Shown in pieces: positions 1 to 9,249 of a stretch of DNA of 64,000 nt. Within the stretch, counting starts at the first letter, position 1, and each line of letters begins with the position of its first letter. The position numbers were made by a program, and so were the translations under genes. The notes below the pieces were generated by a model, which worked only from the letters and a program-made list of their open reading frames with translations, had not been told where the DNA came from and made no database searches. The stretch covers positions 3,224,001-3,288,000 of the forward strand of contig NZ_RBKT01000001.1 in the NCBI RefSeq assembly GCF_003633685.1. Direction: 5' to 3'. The DNA comes from Micromonospora pisi (GTDB lineage Bacteria; Actinomycetota; Actinomycetes; Mycobacteriales; Micromonosporaceae).

Positions 1-1474
1 AGAACAGCTGCCGCTCTTGGGCGGTCAGGATTGTCTGCACGATTTGGCTGGGCTGCCGTCCGACTTTCCACAGGGCTCGGCCGACGTGTTCGCCGGACCA
101 TGAGGCGATGTGGGCGCATTCGGTGTCGGTGAGCCCGATTTGCTCTTTGGTCATGGCGAGGGGGGCGGTGTCTTGGCGTAGGCAGACCCGGACGTCGCAG
201 GAGGCGATGAGGTTGCTGGCGATCATGACTTCTTCGCTGCCGGCGGCGCCGACTGCTTCGAAGTCGGCGAGCCGGTGGGTGCTGAGCATCTGCAGGGTGC
301 CCTGCGCGCGGGACAGCCGTAGGTCGGAGTCGACTTTGCGGATCATGGCGGGGACGCGCATGGCTCGCCAAAGTTCGTCGCGGATGACCATGCGGACCGG
401 GCCGCCGGGTTCGTCGATCGCCGCCTGTCCCCAGGACGACACACACGCGAGGGTCATTGCCACGGTTTCGTCACCGCGCCCGTCGATCCGGGACAGGTCG
501 ACGGTCTGGATTGGTGCGTCGAAGTCCAGGTTGATCGTGGTGGGTCCGTCGAACAGGCCGCTGAGAGAGCCGTGGATCATGTTGCCCAGAGCGTCGGCCG
601 TGGGTCGGATCATCTCCCGCAGTTCCGCGGTGTCATCCCCGCGGATGCGCAGTTCGGTCGCCATCTCCGGCAGCGGGTCACGAAGCAGTGCCCAGACAGC
701 GGGGATGGTCGGGTCGGTCAGGTCACTGTGACCGGTCGCCTCCCCGGAAGCGTGTTTGATCGCCAGGGACAGGGCCGCTTCCTCCGTCGGTGACAGGGCA
801 CGGCCGAGGCGCATGACCAGCAGCGATGACAACAAAGTGATGCGGCGGCGGTGGATTTCGTCCAGTCGCTCGCGTAGCTGTTCGGGGTCGACGGGCAGGT
901 TACGTCCCAGGGGTCCGCTGTCCAGGGGGTTGAGCCGGTTGCCGAGGCCGGGGCCGAGTTCCATGGGTTCGACGCCGAGGTGCCGGGCGAGGGTGGCGTA
1001 TTCGTTCTTGATGTCGCCGAGAACGAACGCTTTGACCCCGTAGGCCATCAGCCGGTAGCAGAGCAGCTTGATGGTGGCCGACTTACCCGACCCGGGGACA
1101 CCGGTGATCAGGAAGTTGGGGTTCGTGATCAACCCCAGTCGCAGCCACTCGATGGGGTGGCAGGAAAAGCTGCCCCCGGATTGGGTGTCGATGCCGATAT
1201 AGGTGCCGGTCGGGGGCATGGTCTGCCCGTACAGCCACGGGTAGAGGCCCTGCATCTGGCCAGTGGAGCTGCGGAAGACCGGGACCTGCGGAGCGCGGGC
1301 GGCCCGGCCGGCGAACGGGCGGGCCCAGCCGCGTCGCGGTGGCGTCGGCTCGGGCCGGACCCGCTCCGGTGCCGCTTCCCTGGCCGAGATGACGGCCGGG
1401 TGAGGCAGTTGACCGAGGACGTCGGCCAGGTCCACCACGGGCAGGTCGTCGCCTCGCTTACGCCGCAACAGCAT
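1..1474 (-). CDS. VirB4/TraC-like conjugation ATPase, C-terminal end cut by window edge
   Basis: The reading frame runs leftward from an ATG at 1474 off the window edge without a stop, giving about 491 residues of an incomplete protein. A Walker A motif (GVPGSGKS) lies near residue 125, and a Walker B-like stretch (VIRDELWRAM) near residue 362. This is the arrangement of VirB4/TraC ATPases, which power type IV secretion at the inner membrane. The ATG directly follows an in-frame TGA, so the start cannot lie upstream, and GGGCGGTGAAG precedes it. It is the last gene in view of the minus-strand conjugation operon, 65 bp after the SCO6880-like gene. The family call is firm; the exact subfamily is not. 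Confidence 0.85.
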   Translation of the reverse strand, partial: MLLRRKRGDDLPVVDLADVLGQLPHPAVISAREAAPERVRPEPTPPRRGWARPFAGRAARAPQVPVFRSSTGQMQGLYPWLYGQTMPPTGTYIGIDTQSGGSFSCHPIEWLRLGLITNPNFLITGVPGSGKSATIKLLCYRLMAYGVKAFVLGDIKNEYATLARHLGVEPMELGPGLGNRLNPLDSGPLGRNLPVDPEQLRERLDEIHRRRITLLSSLLVMRLGRALSPTEEAALSLAIKHASGEATGHSDLTDPTIPAVWALLRDPLPEMATELRIRGDDTAELREMIRPTADALGNMIHGSLSGLFDGPTTINLDFDAPIQTVDLSRIDGRGDETVAMTLACVSSWGQAAIDEPGGPVRMVIRDELWRAMRVPAMIRKVDSDLRLSRAQGTLQMLSTHRLADFEAVGAAGSEEVMIASNLIASCDVRVCLRQDTAPLAMTKEQIGLTDTECAHIASWSGEHVGRALWKVGRQPSQIVQTILTAQERQLF

Positions 1475-1539
1475 TCACTTCACCGCCCTTCGGATTCGGT
1501 TGGGGTGGAGGCACTGCGGGGTGTGGTGTTCATGGCGGT

Positions 1540-3075
1540 TTACCACCTCTTCTTCGGTAGGCCGAAGCCGAGCGGGAGGGCGCCCATGACGAAGCCGACG
1601 TCGTGCGCGTACCACATGCGGCGGATTTCGATCCGGGCCGCGGCGGCGTCGGCTTCCAGGGCCAGGCAGGCGTCTTCGAGCTGGTCGGCGTCGGTGACGG
1701 TCAACGTCACGTAGCCGGTGAAGCGGACCAGTCCGTGGCCGGCGGCGAGTTCGGCATCCTGCGCCTCCGCACGGGCCAGCGCCTGCCGTTCGTGCTCGGG
1801 CACGATCTGCTTGGTCCGTTGACGCATCCCGACGGCGACAGAGCGTTTGGTCCGCTCCCCCATCACCTTCCGAGACGCCTCCCGAGGCCCAAGGGGTTCG
1901 ATGTGCATGGAGAACGACCGGCGGTGCACACCCTCACCGAGCAGCGGCGCGAGGACGGTGGCGTACACCTGGTTACGCGGCCAGTCGTGAATCCAGTACG
2001 TCACGGAATGGGCGCCGTCGTGGGCGTAGGCGTGCGGTTTGCTTTCCGCAGCTGCCGGGCCAGCGACCGCCGGGTCTACGCCGGCTGCCAGGCCGTCGGC
2101 GTTCACGGCGCTCGCGTTGGCGCGCCGCTCGGCCAGGTGCCGCCCCGAGTGCGGGTCGTAGGCGGTCCGGATGACCTCGGCGAGATCACGCGGCCCGAGC
2201 CAGGACTCGATTTGCAGATCCGCTCCGGCGATCGACGCGCCCAGGGCGCGAAGGTGACGGGTGAGGATGCCGGCGGCTGCGGCACTTCCACCACCGGCGC
2301 CCTTGATCGCCCCGGAGGCGCGGCGCTCGTCCATGGTGAACGCGAGATACGCCTCCCTGCCGCTGGTCGAGAGGGTGGCGCCGGCCAGTAGACCCGAGGT
2401 GACCTCGACCGCCTGCCGTGGTGCCCCGTCGGCGACGTGGTCGGCGTGCCAGCGGCGCAGCGCGGCGCCGGACTCCGGCACGATCCGCTGCAACGCCTGC
2501 ACCCGGATGATCGGGTTCCCTTCGGTGCACAACCGGGCGAGGAGTGCCCCCCAGCTCGCGACGCGTTGGTCGCGGCGGCTGGAGTCGACCAGGCTGATGC
2601 CGGAGTACCGCACCCGGGCGACCGCGGTGTAGGTGCGGTCCAGGCGGTGGTAGGCCACTGCCAGGGGTGCGCCGGTTGGCCCTCTACCTTCCATGATTTT
2701 GATCGGGGCGAGGAGGCCGGGTAGGTCCATCGGTTTCGGCGCGGTCTTGTCCGCCGTGGCCTCGGGGGCGAAGGCGGCGGACAGGAATCGGTGGCGGGTG
2801 CGGGATCTGCCGAGGTGGTAGGAGGTGAAGGCGAGGACCCACTCGTCGACGGTGCGTCCGCCCAGGCGGAGAAAGGCCAACGCTGTCAGGATCGCGGCGA
2901 CTGGCCAGAGGACCACGCCGGCCTGCATCCGCGCGGACGCGAGGGGCCAGATCGCGGCGAGTACCGCTGCGGCGACCATCACGACGCGTTGGAGTGTCAT
3001 CCCGAACAGGAACGCGACCTTCTCGTGCTGCCACCCGAAGTAGGTGCGGGTGCTGTGGTCGGAGTTGGTGCTCAC
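1540..3075 (-). CDS. SCO6880-family conjugation protein with PrgI-like membrane N-terminus
   Basis: This 511-residue protein opens with a PrgI-like segment holding two hydrophobic helices (about residues 25-45 and 52-70). A conserved R-T-V-D-E-W motif and a large soluble region follow. That is the pattern of the SCO6880 family, found beside VirB4-type ATPases in actinobacterial integrative and conjugative elements and plasmids. The GTG start overlaps the stop of the upstream VirB6-like gene by 4 bp (GTGA), indicating translational coupling. It probably belongs to the inner-membrane part of the transfer channel. Its biochemical role is not known from the sequence. Confidence 0.82.
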   Translation of the reverse strand: MSTNSDHSTRTYFGWQHEKVAFLFGMTLQRVVMVAAAVLAAIWPLASARMQAGVVLWPVAAILTALAFLRLGGRTVDEWVLAFTSYHLGRSRTRHRFLSAAFAPEATADKTAPKPMDLPGLLAPIKIMEGRGPTGAPLAVAYHRLDRTYTAVARVRYSGISLVDSSRRDQRVASWGALLARLCTEGNPIIRVQALQRIVPESGAALRRWHADHVADGAPRQAVEVTSGLLAGATLSTSGREAYLAFTMDERRASGAIKGAGGGSAAAAGILTRHLRALGASIAGADLQIESWLGPRDLAEVIRTAYDPHSGRHLAERRANASAVNADGLAAGVDPAVAGPAAAESKPHAYAHDGAHSVTYWIHDWPRNQVYATVLAPLLGEGVHRRSFSMHIEPLGPREASRKVMGERTKRSVAVGMRQRTKQIVPEHERQALARAEAQDAELAAGHGLVRFTGYVTLTVTDADQLEDACLALEADAAAARIEIRRMWYAHDVGFVMGALPLGFGLPKKRW

Positions 3076-4568
3076 TTGCCGACCTCCTCAATCGGGCTGG
3101 TGTACGTGGGCTGGTGAGGGACCGGTGGCGGTCCGGGGTCCGCCGCCACCGGTTCGGTCCGGGTCTCCGGCATCGCTCCCGGCGCGACGGGATGCTGTAC
3201 ATCGGCCGCCACGGAACTGCTGCGGTCGGCTTCGATTGACGGAGCCGGCTGCGGACTGCCACCGGAACCACCGCCAGTGGCGGCACCGGTCCAACTTCCC
3301 CCGTACTGCGGGTAGCCAGCGGGCCTGGCGTGTGGATTCGCGCCGTGGATTCCGGCGTGCCCGGCGGTCTGCTCCATCCGCCCGGCGAGGGAGTTCACGG
3401 CACGTTGGGCCATGTCGATACCAGCGGCGGCGACCGCGATCGGCAGGGCGACCGCTCCCAACGCCCCGGCAGCCCCAGCCGCTCCGGCGCCAGCCGCGGC
3501 GGACCCCCCGCTCGCAGCGGCGCCGGTTGCACCAGCTCCTGTCGCCCCTGTGGCTCCGGCCGCGCCGGTCTCCGTTCCGGCGGCGGCCATCGTGCGGGCC
3601 TCGGTGGCCTGGCTGAACTGGGCCGGGTTCACCCCGACCGGGGATCCGCCGCTGTTGGTGCGACCGGCCGCGAAGCCGAGTAGCCCGGCCATCCCGCCGC
3701 CTGCGGCGGCCTGCACGGTGGCGAAGGTGAAGAAGCGGGCGATGACCGGCCAGGCCACGACCGCGAGCAGCAGGATCAGCATCCCGGTCAGGAGTGTGGT
3801 GAGGTCCGTGGCCCGGGTGGGGTCGGTCGGGTCACCGAAGATACCGAAGCCGATCGCGAACACCATCGCGATCACGGGCTTGAGGATGATCAGCTGGATC
3901 GTCGCCGCGCAGAGCTTCGACCACCAACTCTTCGTTGTCTCCGAGATCTGCCCGACCGCCGCGATCGGTGAAGTCGCCAGCAGCACCGCGATCGCGGCGT
4001 TGCGCAGCAGCATCTCGAACCAGAGCACCAGCGTGAGCGCGATCCCGACCAGGGCCAGAATCAGCATCAGCGAGGCGGAGGTGCCGTTGACGCTGGTGAG
4101 CTGGAAGAGAACGGTCAGCTTGGCCTTCAGTCCGTCGTTGCCGCCGAGGGATCTGTCGACGATGCCCTTGGTGATCTCGTCCGAGGCGATCAGTGCCGCA
4201 TTCGCGACGAGCATCGTGGCCAGGAACGCCAGGACCGCTTTGCCGGTGCCGACCAGCCCTTGGGCCAGGGCGGAACCATCCTGGGTGACCGCGGTCCGGA
4301 TGATCTGGATCAGCAGCAGCAGTGCCGCGATCCCCATCGCGAGCCACTTCGAGATCGCGTACGGCCCGTCGATGCTCATCAGGTCGATGTTCGGAAAGGC
4401 AACAAACGCGTCCGCGAACGTTTTCAGCAGCGACGTCGCCGCGTCGGCGAACGATTTGCAGACCGACTCCCACGCGTTGCCCGCGACACCGCCGACGATG
4501 CCGCCGATGATGTCCCCGGGGTTGCAGCCGTTGACGTCACTTCCCAGAGGGACACATGCTGTGATCAT
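3072..4568 (-). CDS. SCO6881/VirB6/TrbL-like polytopic conjugation protein
   Basis: A short extracytoplasmic N-terminus is followed by six or more hydrophobic helices between about residues 60 and 300, then a long Gly/Ala/Pro-rich C-terminal tail. This matches the VirB6/TrbL channel proteins of type IV secretion and the SCO6881 family that accompanies SCO6880. I chose the ATG at 4568 because it overlaps the upstream stop as ATGA; an in-frame ATG at 4586 is the alternative. The low-complexity tail (about residues 330-400) is typical of actinobacterial homologues. The protein is expected to form part of the inner-membrane pore with its neighbours. Confidence 0.8.
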   Translation of the reverse strand: MITACVPLGSDVNGCNPGDIIGGIVGGVAGNAWESVCKSFADAATSLLKTFADAFVAFPNIDLMSIDGPYAISKWLAMGIAALLLLIQIIRTAVTQDGSALAQGLVGTGKAVLAFLATMLVANAALIASDEITKGIVDRSLGGNDGLKAKLTVLFQLTSVNGTSASLMLILALVGIALTLVLWFEMLLRNAAIAVLLATSPIAAVGQISETTKSWWSKLCAATIQLIILKPVIAMVFAIGFGIFGDPTDPTRATDLTTLLTGMLILLLAVVAWPVIARFFTFATVQAAAGGGMAGLLGFAAGRTNSGGSPVGVNPAQFSQATEARTMAAAGTETGAAGATGATGAGATGAAASGGSAAAGAGAAGAAGALGAVALPIAVAAAGIDMAQRAVNSLAGRMEQTAGHAGIHGANPHARPAGYPQYGGSWTGAATGGGSGGSPQPAPSIEADRSSSVAADVQHPVAPGAMPETRTEPVAADPGPPPVPHQPTYTSPIEEVGK

Positions 4569-5281
4569 GGCGTGAGCGCCTGCCATCCCCTAGCGGCAGC
4601 GTCAGGCGTGTTGGGCTGAGCGACCAAACTGGTGTAGTCGGTGTCCCTGCTCGCCGCCCCCGGCTTGGGGGCTTTCCAGTCGGTGCCGTCCCAGTGCAAC
4701 TCGATGGGGTACGCCCCGAGCACGGACGTGACCTGACCACCGGACGTGGTCGTCAGGTAGGCCAGGATCAGCACCGTCACGGTGTCCGGTGAGGCGTCAC
4801 GCACCTGGTAGGCGGCGGGGCCGAAGGTGATCGACGCACCCGACGGGACCGGGCCGGCGGTCGGCAGTCCGAGGGAACGGCGGAGGTTGACCGGTCCCTG
4901 TGCCATGTACTCCTCGGCGTCGTCGAACGACGGGTCCGCGATTACCGAGGCGATCTGCCGGCCACGCTGCGGGTCAAGGTTCGACAGCACCTGGGTCAGG
5001 TACTCCGTACCCGCTACCACCGCACCCTGCATCGAATGGGGGTAACCCACCGAAATCCCATCCACGGTCCGCGCACCCTTGACCAGCCTCACCGGACCCG
5101 CCGGAACCTGCTGGACGGGCGATACCACGGTCGGTGAGGCGCCCACGCCCTTTGACGCCGCGATGGTCGAGCGGGACAGCGTCCAGGTGAGCAACGCAGC
5201 CGCCACAGCCACTGCGACCGCCACGGAAATGACCACTGCTACGCGTCGCCGACGGGGGGTCTCATCCAAAAACGTGCTCAT
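4565..5281 (-). CDS. single-pass conjugal transfer protein, VirB8/TcpC-like
   Basis: From the ATG at 5281 the product is 238 residues: a short basic cytoplasmic segment, one transmembrane helix (about residues 13-35), and an extracytoplasmic alpha/beta domain. Size, topology and operon position match VirB8/TcpC-type scaffold proteins, which have an NTF2-like periplasmic domain. The assignment rests on topology and context, because this group is poorly conserved in sequence. It lies between the pilin-like gene (11 bp upstream) and the VirB6-like gene, which it overlaps by 4 bp. A longer in-frame start at 5368 would run into the upstream gene and is less likely. Confidence 0.65.
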   Translation of the reverse strand: MSTFLDETPRRRRVAVVISVAVAVAVAAALLTWTLSRSTIAASKGVGASPTVVSPVQQVPAGPVRLVKGARTVDGISVGYPHSMQGAVVAGTEYLTQVLSNLDPQRGRQIASVIADPSFDDAEEYMAQGPVNLRRSLGLPTAGPVPSGASITFGPAAYQVRDASPDTVTVLILAYLTTTSGGQVTSVLGAYPIELHWDGTDWKAPKPGAASRDTDYTSLVAQPNTPDAAARGWQALTP

Positions 5282-5292
5282 GACGCTGACGG

Positions 5293-5592
5293 CTATCCGG
5301 CCGCACCGAAAACGGTGTTGACCAGAGGAATCGCGATCGCGGTAGCGATCACGCCCCCCAACGACCAAATGAAGGCGCTCTTACCCCGCTCGGCCGTGTC
5401 GGGGCGATTGGAAAGTTTGCCGACAGCCATCATCCCGCCAGCGGCGAGCGCGGCGATGGCACAGGCGATCAACGCACCCCATTTGACATAGGACAGCAGG
5501 AGCGTGACTCCGTTGCTGCCACCTGTCGGGTCAGCGGGGGCGGGATTGGGTATGTCCGCGAGAACGGACAACGCGGAGGCAAGGTGATGCAC
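5293..5592 (-). CDS. small two-helix membrane protein, VirB2/TrbC pilin-like
   Basis: This 99-residue protein has two hydrophobic helices (about residues 33-55 and 72-95) separated by a short polar loop with basic residues. That is the topology of VirB2/TrbC pilins and of the small proteins that head actinobacterial conjugation operons. The GTG start at 5592 follows a strong ribosome binding site (GAGGAGAA, about 5600). It is the first gene of the minus-strand conjugation operon, so the promoter should lie in the gap above 5600. Pilin function is inferred from topology and position only. Confidence 0.6.
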   Translation of the reverse strand: MHHLASALSVLADIPNPAPADPTGGSNGVTLLLSYVKWGALIACAIAALAAGGMMAVGKLSNRPDTAERGKSAFIWSLGGVIATAIAIPLVNTVFGAAG

Positions 5593-5829
5593 GGGGTTCT
5601 TCTCCTCGCGAGCGGGGGTGTCGCTGTCGCGTGGTGTTATCCCAGGTCAACCCGAGGTAGCGAGCCAAGCGTGTACAGCGGAGAGAACTGTAAACAGCCC
5701 CTGCCTTCGGCACGGAAGTCTCCAGCAGAGTGACATGCGCCATACACCAAGGGGTCACGTAAGAGATTGTTAACAACACATGTCGAATCAGAACATCAAA
5801 AGTCGAGAGCGCACCGCTGGGGTAACCAC

Positions 5830-6265
5830 CAACAACGACGGGCCAAACTCCCTCGCGGGCGCTTCGACCATCCTTTACGGACGGTCTATCCGGCCCTACA
5901 GCTACCGCACAGCCAGCCGCGAAAATCGCGGAACTCGCACACGACAAAGGGGCCATCCCGCCGGTATCCGTAACAGATCCGCACCGGCAAGCGCCCCACT
6001 CCGAGTCTGGACAAGCACAGCTGGATCGCCCATCTGTTCGGCGTCAACGTGACGTACTTCGGCGACGGCGTCATCACGAATCGTGTCGACACACAGCTGG
6101 GCGAGCGTCACCGAACTACGCGATCACGGCGCTCGTGAACTCGCCCAGTTAGCCGCCCAGCTGTCCATCGAAGCCCTCGAGCCGATCTGGGCTCAGCCGC
6201 GTTACGCCCAGAGCCGGGAAGGGCTACCCGAGGTCACGGACGACCCACCGGGCCCACCCTCCTGA
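5830..6265 (+). pseudogene. decayed XRE-family HTH regulator
   Basis: Three consecutive plus-strand frames carry pieces of one actinobacterial XRE regulator. About 5922-5975 encodes K-I-A-E-L-A-H-D-K-G-A-I-P-P-V-S-V. About 5980-6080 encodes RTGKRPTPSLDKHSWIAHLF and then GVNVTYF. About 6083-6190 encodes ELRDHGARELAQLAAQLS. Together they follow the usual order of HTH, the R-T-G-K-R-x-x-P-x-x-x-H turn, and a helical tail. At least two frame changes and an in-frame stop (TAA, 5971-5973) make an intact product impossible. It lies upstream of and divergent from the conjugation operon, where a transfer regulator would be expected. Confidence 0.6.
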
Positions 6266-6726
6266 CTGTGACATGTACCTCTGACCAGCAGTTTCCCTCT
6301 GGCCTCCACTCGCATACCGTCGTTACTCTCCCGAATGCGGATCTTCCAGCCCGGCGACTTTCCGCGCCGGGGAGAAGCTGTACGCCAACCACGCACCCCC
6401 ACAGCACGACACCGAACCCCGACCACGCGACCTGCGGCACCGATACGAACGCCTGCTCGACGACAACGCCATCCCCTCCCCCGCTCGAACGGCACGCTCG
6501 CGCCGCCGCCATCGCGGACGCCCCATCGAGATACGCGAACCACCCGAGCCCGCATGGACGGACGAGCACTCGGATGTATGGGTACACACGGCGACCCAGA
6601 ACTTGATCTTCGTCGACACAACGCGCAGCCCGTGGGAGCAGGACCCACACCTTGCCATTAACAACCACAAACACCCTTGTTCGGCTGATCCCGAGGTACC
6701 GCTATGCCCCACCCCCAGCGGGCACG
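6266..6726. other. 461-bp gap without a confident gene
   Basis: Both strands are open over parts of this stretch. One plus-strand frame (about 6303-6640) has fairly ordinary composition but no ATG or GTG start and no ribosome binding site. It may be the tail of a decayed gene or the leader of the peptidase that follows. I see no clear terminator or repeat. Confidence 0.4.
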
Positions 6727-7797
6727 ATGAAACTGCTCGCGCTCACACCCATCACCCCCATAGCCCTCGCGCTCGCCATCGCCGTGTCCGCGGTCGGCAG
6801 CGGCGCCCTCGACCCCGTCGCATCCACGGCGGGTTGTCTTCCCGCCGTGACCGAGGGAAGCCCCGCGCAGACCGCACTCAAAGCGCTCGCTCCGACCGCT
6901 CTGGCTAACGCCAAGACCATCTACGACACGTCCACCCAGATGAAACTGCCCGTCCGGGCAGCGGTCATCGGCATCGCCACCGCGCTGCAGGAGTCCTACC
7001 TCAAGAACATGGCTAACTCGAACGTGCCCAGGTCACTCACCCTCCCGCACGAGGGCGTCGGCTCCGACCACGACAGCGTCGGCCTGTTCCAACAACGCCC
7101 CCTACCACCGGACGGCGAAGGCGGATGGGGCACCGTGCAGGAACTCATGACCCCCGCCATCTCCGCCACCAAATTCTTCAGCAAGATGCGCACGATCGGC
7201 GGCTGGGAAACCATGCCCCTCACGGTCGTCGCCCAACAGGTCCAGGTCAGCGCCTTCCCCGACGCCTACGCCAAACACGAACCCCTCGCCACGGCCATCG
7301 TCAACGCCATCACCGACGGCACACTCACCTGCACCGCGCCCGGATCCCCCTCCGCCTCGGGATGGATCAAACCCGTCAACGGCACCTTCACCAGCGGCTT
7401 CCGTACTCCCGACCGACCAGACCACGACGGCGTCGACGTCGCCGCCCCGAAAGGCACCCCCATCTACGCCGCTGCCGCCGGCATCGTCATCACCGCCACC
7501 TGCGACGCCCCGAACTGCGACACCGACGGCTCAATCGACACCCCCGGATGCGGCTGGTTCGTGGAGATCGCTCACGCCGACCAGACATCCACTCGCTACT
7601 GCCACATGCTCCGACAACCATTCGTCGCCAAAGGCCAACCCGTCACCACCGGCCAACAAATCGGCACCGTCGGCACCAGCGGCAACTCCACCGGACCCCA
7701 CCTACACTTCGAAACCCACACCAGCACCCCACCCACCAGCGCAAACGCCACCGAACCGTTCGCCTTCATGCGCGCACGCGAAGTCGATCTTGGGTGA
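6727..7797 (+). CDS. secreted M23-family peptidoglycan peptidase with transglycosylase-like N-terminus
   Basis: The product of about 356 residues starts at the ATG at 6727 with a signal-type segment (M-K-L-L-A-L followed by a hydrophobic run). A helical region with ALQESYLKN and GLFQQRP motifs resembles the lytic-transglycosylase-like region of conjugation hydrolases. The C-terminal M23 domain shows H-D-G-V-D and the metal-binding GPHLHFE. The enzyme should cut peptide bridges in the cell wall outside the membrane. Divergence from the type IV secretion operon suggests a VirB1-like role in locally opening the wall for conjugation. A TTG at 6652 would add 25 residues but would bury the signal peptide. 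Confidence 0.85.
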   Translation: MKLLALTPITPIALALAIAVSAVGSGALDPVASTAGCLPAVTEGSPAQTALKALAPTALANAKTIYDTSTQMKLPVRAAVIGIATALQESYLKNMANSNVPRSLTLPHEGVGSDHDSVGLFQQRPLPPDGEGGWGTVQELMTPAISATKFFSKMRTIGGWETMPLTVVAQQVQVSAFPDAYAKHEPLATAIVNAITDGTLTCTAPGSPSASGWIKPVNGTFTSGFRTPDRPDHDGVDVAAPKGTPIYAAAAGIVITATCDAPNCDTDGSIDTPGCGWFVEIAHADQTSTRYCHMLRQPFVAKGQPVTTGQQIGTVGTSGNSTGPHLHFETHTSTPPTSANATEPFAFMRAREVDLG

Positions 7798-7814
7798 GCC
7801 GCCTGTAGCTTCTC

Positions 7815-7900
7815 GTTGAAGATGTCGCTTTCTCATGGACGTGTCGCCCGAGTTGTCGCTTGCGACATTTCCGTGAGAAACCCTTCGGCGTGGCGTCGAT
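7815..7900. repeat. IS21-end-like short repeats, copy 1
   Basis: The stretch holds TGTCGCTTTCTC, GTGTCGCCCGAG, GACATTTCCGTGAGAAA and CGTGGCGTCGA. A closely similar arrangement recurs at 9383-9440, and TTTCTCA-type motifs occur inverted at 9258-9300. Multiple short TTTCTCA/TGTCGC repeats are characteristic of IS21-family ends. No transposase gene is present between the copies, so at most these are ends of a lost element. Confidence 0.3.
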
Positions 7901-8231
7901 GGAACTGCTCAACCGCTACGCCCAAGCCAACGTCAGACCGAAATCGGCCCCTACAAAAGGAATCGCCCCAATCAGCGCCAGTAGCACCGGCGCCACGAGG
8001 CGGCGTTCATGTGGCGACCGATCGGCTCAACCCCGCCCATACGCGAGCGCATGATCCCTGGCGCTGCTGGTCGCCGACGGGGTGGGGGTCGCCGAGGCCG
8101 GGCTTGATGGCTGTCCTATGTGGAGCCTTGCAAAATCTTGTCTCGTTCGCGGGGCATAACCAAGGGTCCAATCCTGGGTGGCGCTTCGGTCTGCGGCCAC
8201 GCCCCCGCCTGGTGGTCGGTGCCGAAGCTTG

Positions 8232-9128
8232 TCAGAGGCCGAGGTGGACCGGATGCATCGGCGTGCCGGTGGTGAGAAGCGCCGTCAACGGTGTGGCGAG
8301 GTCGCGGGGCGAGAACAGCTCACGGCCGGCATAGTTGACGATCTCCGAGAGCGTCCACCAGCGGAACGCGGCCAGGTTCTCCTCGGTGGCGAGTTGGTCG
8401 TCGGTGAGCTCGCCGCGGGGCTGGAAGTGGCTCGTGCGGATGAGGAAGTAGTCATTGATGAGGCCGCCGAGGCCGGGCACGAGGTCGGCGGCGGCGATTT
8501 CCTGGTGCCAGACGTGCGGTGGGTCCACGGTGACCGTAAGACCTGTCTCCTCGCGAAGTTCGCGACGCAGGGCCGTCAGCGGGTCCTCGCCGGGCTCGAT
8601 GCCGCCGCCTGGGGCCGCCCACACGCCGTCCGCCTGATCCGGCACTGCTGGGTGTGGAGGGGCGAACCGGCATAACAGTATGCGGTCGTCCTCGTCGAGC
8701 ACGATCGCACGGACGGCCCGGCGCAAATTCGGCGTCATGTCCTGGCCAAACAACGCCCGAGCGTTGCTGACCAGCTCCTTGGATGCGATCTCCGCACGGG
8801 TCAGGAACAGCATCGCAAGCCCTTCGCCAAGAATGACGTCCTCCTGACGGGCATCGGTGCTGCCCTCGAACACGTGGAAGCGCACCCCGATTCCGCCGGC
8901 AACGACCTGCTCCACCACCCGGCAGTGCTCAAGGGTGGCGGTCAGCCCGGTCTCCTCCAGAAGCTCACGGTGAGCAGCGGTCAAGGCGTCCTCCCCGGGC
9001 TCGACCAGCCCACACGGCGGCCCCCACCGTCCCGGCTCCACACGCTTATCGAAGCCGCGCTGTTGCATCAACACCCGCCCAAGCCGGTCGGTGAGGACGA
9101 TGACCGCAACCTCGTCTGTGATCTGCAT
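8232..9128 (-). CDS. tandem NUDIX hydrolase (two NUDIX domains in one chain)
   Basis: This 298-residue protein has two complete NUDIX boxes. The first, about residues 40-63, begins G-L-V-E-P-G-E-D and ends R-E-L-L-E-E-T-G-L. The second, about 170-193, begins G-G-I-E-P-G-E-D and ends R-E-L-R-E-E-T-G-L. Both keep the REx2EE metal-binding glutamates, so both could hydrolyse nucleoside diphosphate-linked substrates; the substrate cannot be read. ATG at 9128 is preferred because AGGG lies 8 nt upstream; GTG at 9149 would add seven residues. The gene stands alone, between the IS21-end-like repeats. Confidence 0.85.
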   Translation of the reverse strand: MQITDEVAVIVLTDRLGRVLMQQRGFDKRVEPGRWGPPCGLVEPGEDALTAAHRELLEETGLTATLEHCRVVEQVVAGGIGVRFHVFEGSTDARQEDVILGEGLAMLFLTRAEIASKELVSNARALFGQDMTPNLRRAVRAIVLDEDDRILLCRFAPPHPAVPDQADGVWAAPGGGIEPGEDPLTALRRELREETGLTVTVDPPHVWHQEIAAADLVPGLGGLINDYFLIRTSHFQPRGELTDDQLATEENLAAFRWWTLSEIVNYAGRELFSPRDLATPLTALLTTGTPMHPVHLGL

Positions 9129-9249
9129 GCGCGGCACCCTAGACGACACGTACGACGTCCCCGCCCCGCCGCAGGACCATGATCGCCGTACTCACTCACC
9201 ACAGACCTGAAACGCGAACGCCAAACGGTCTCGCGAAGTTGGTGGGGGC

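Noticed and set aside
5531-6111. minus-strand frames upstream of the conjugation operon
   Set aside because: They lie antisense to the XRE remnant or in the operon leader, and have no plausible start or motifs.
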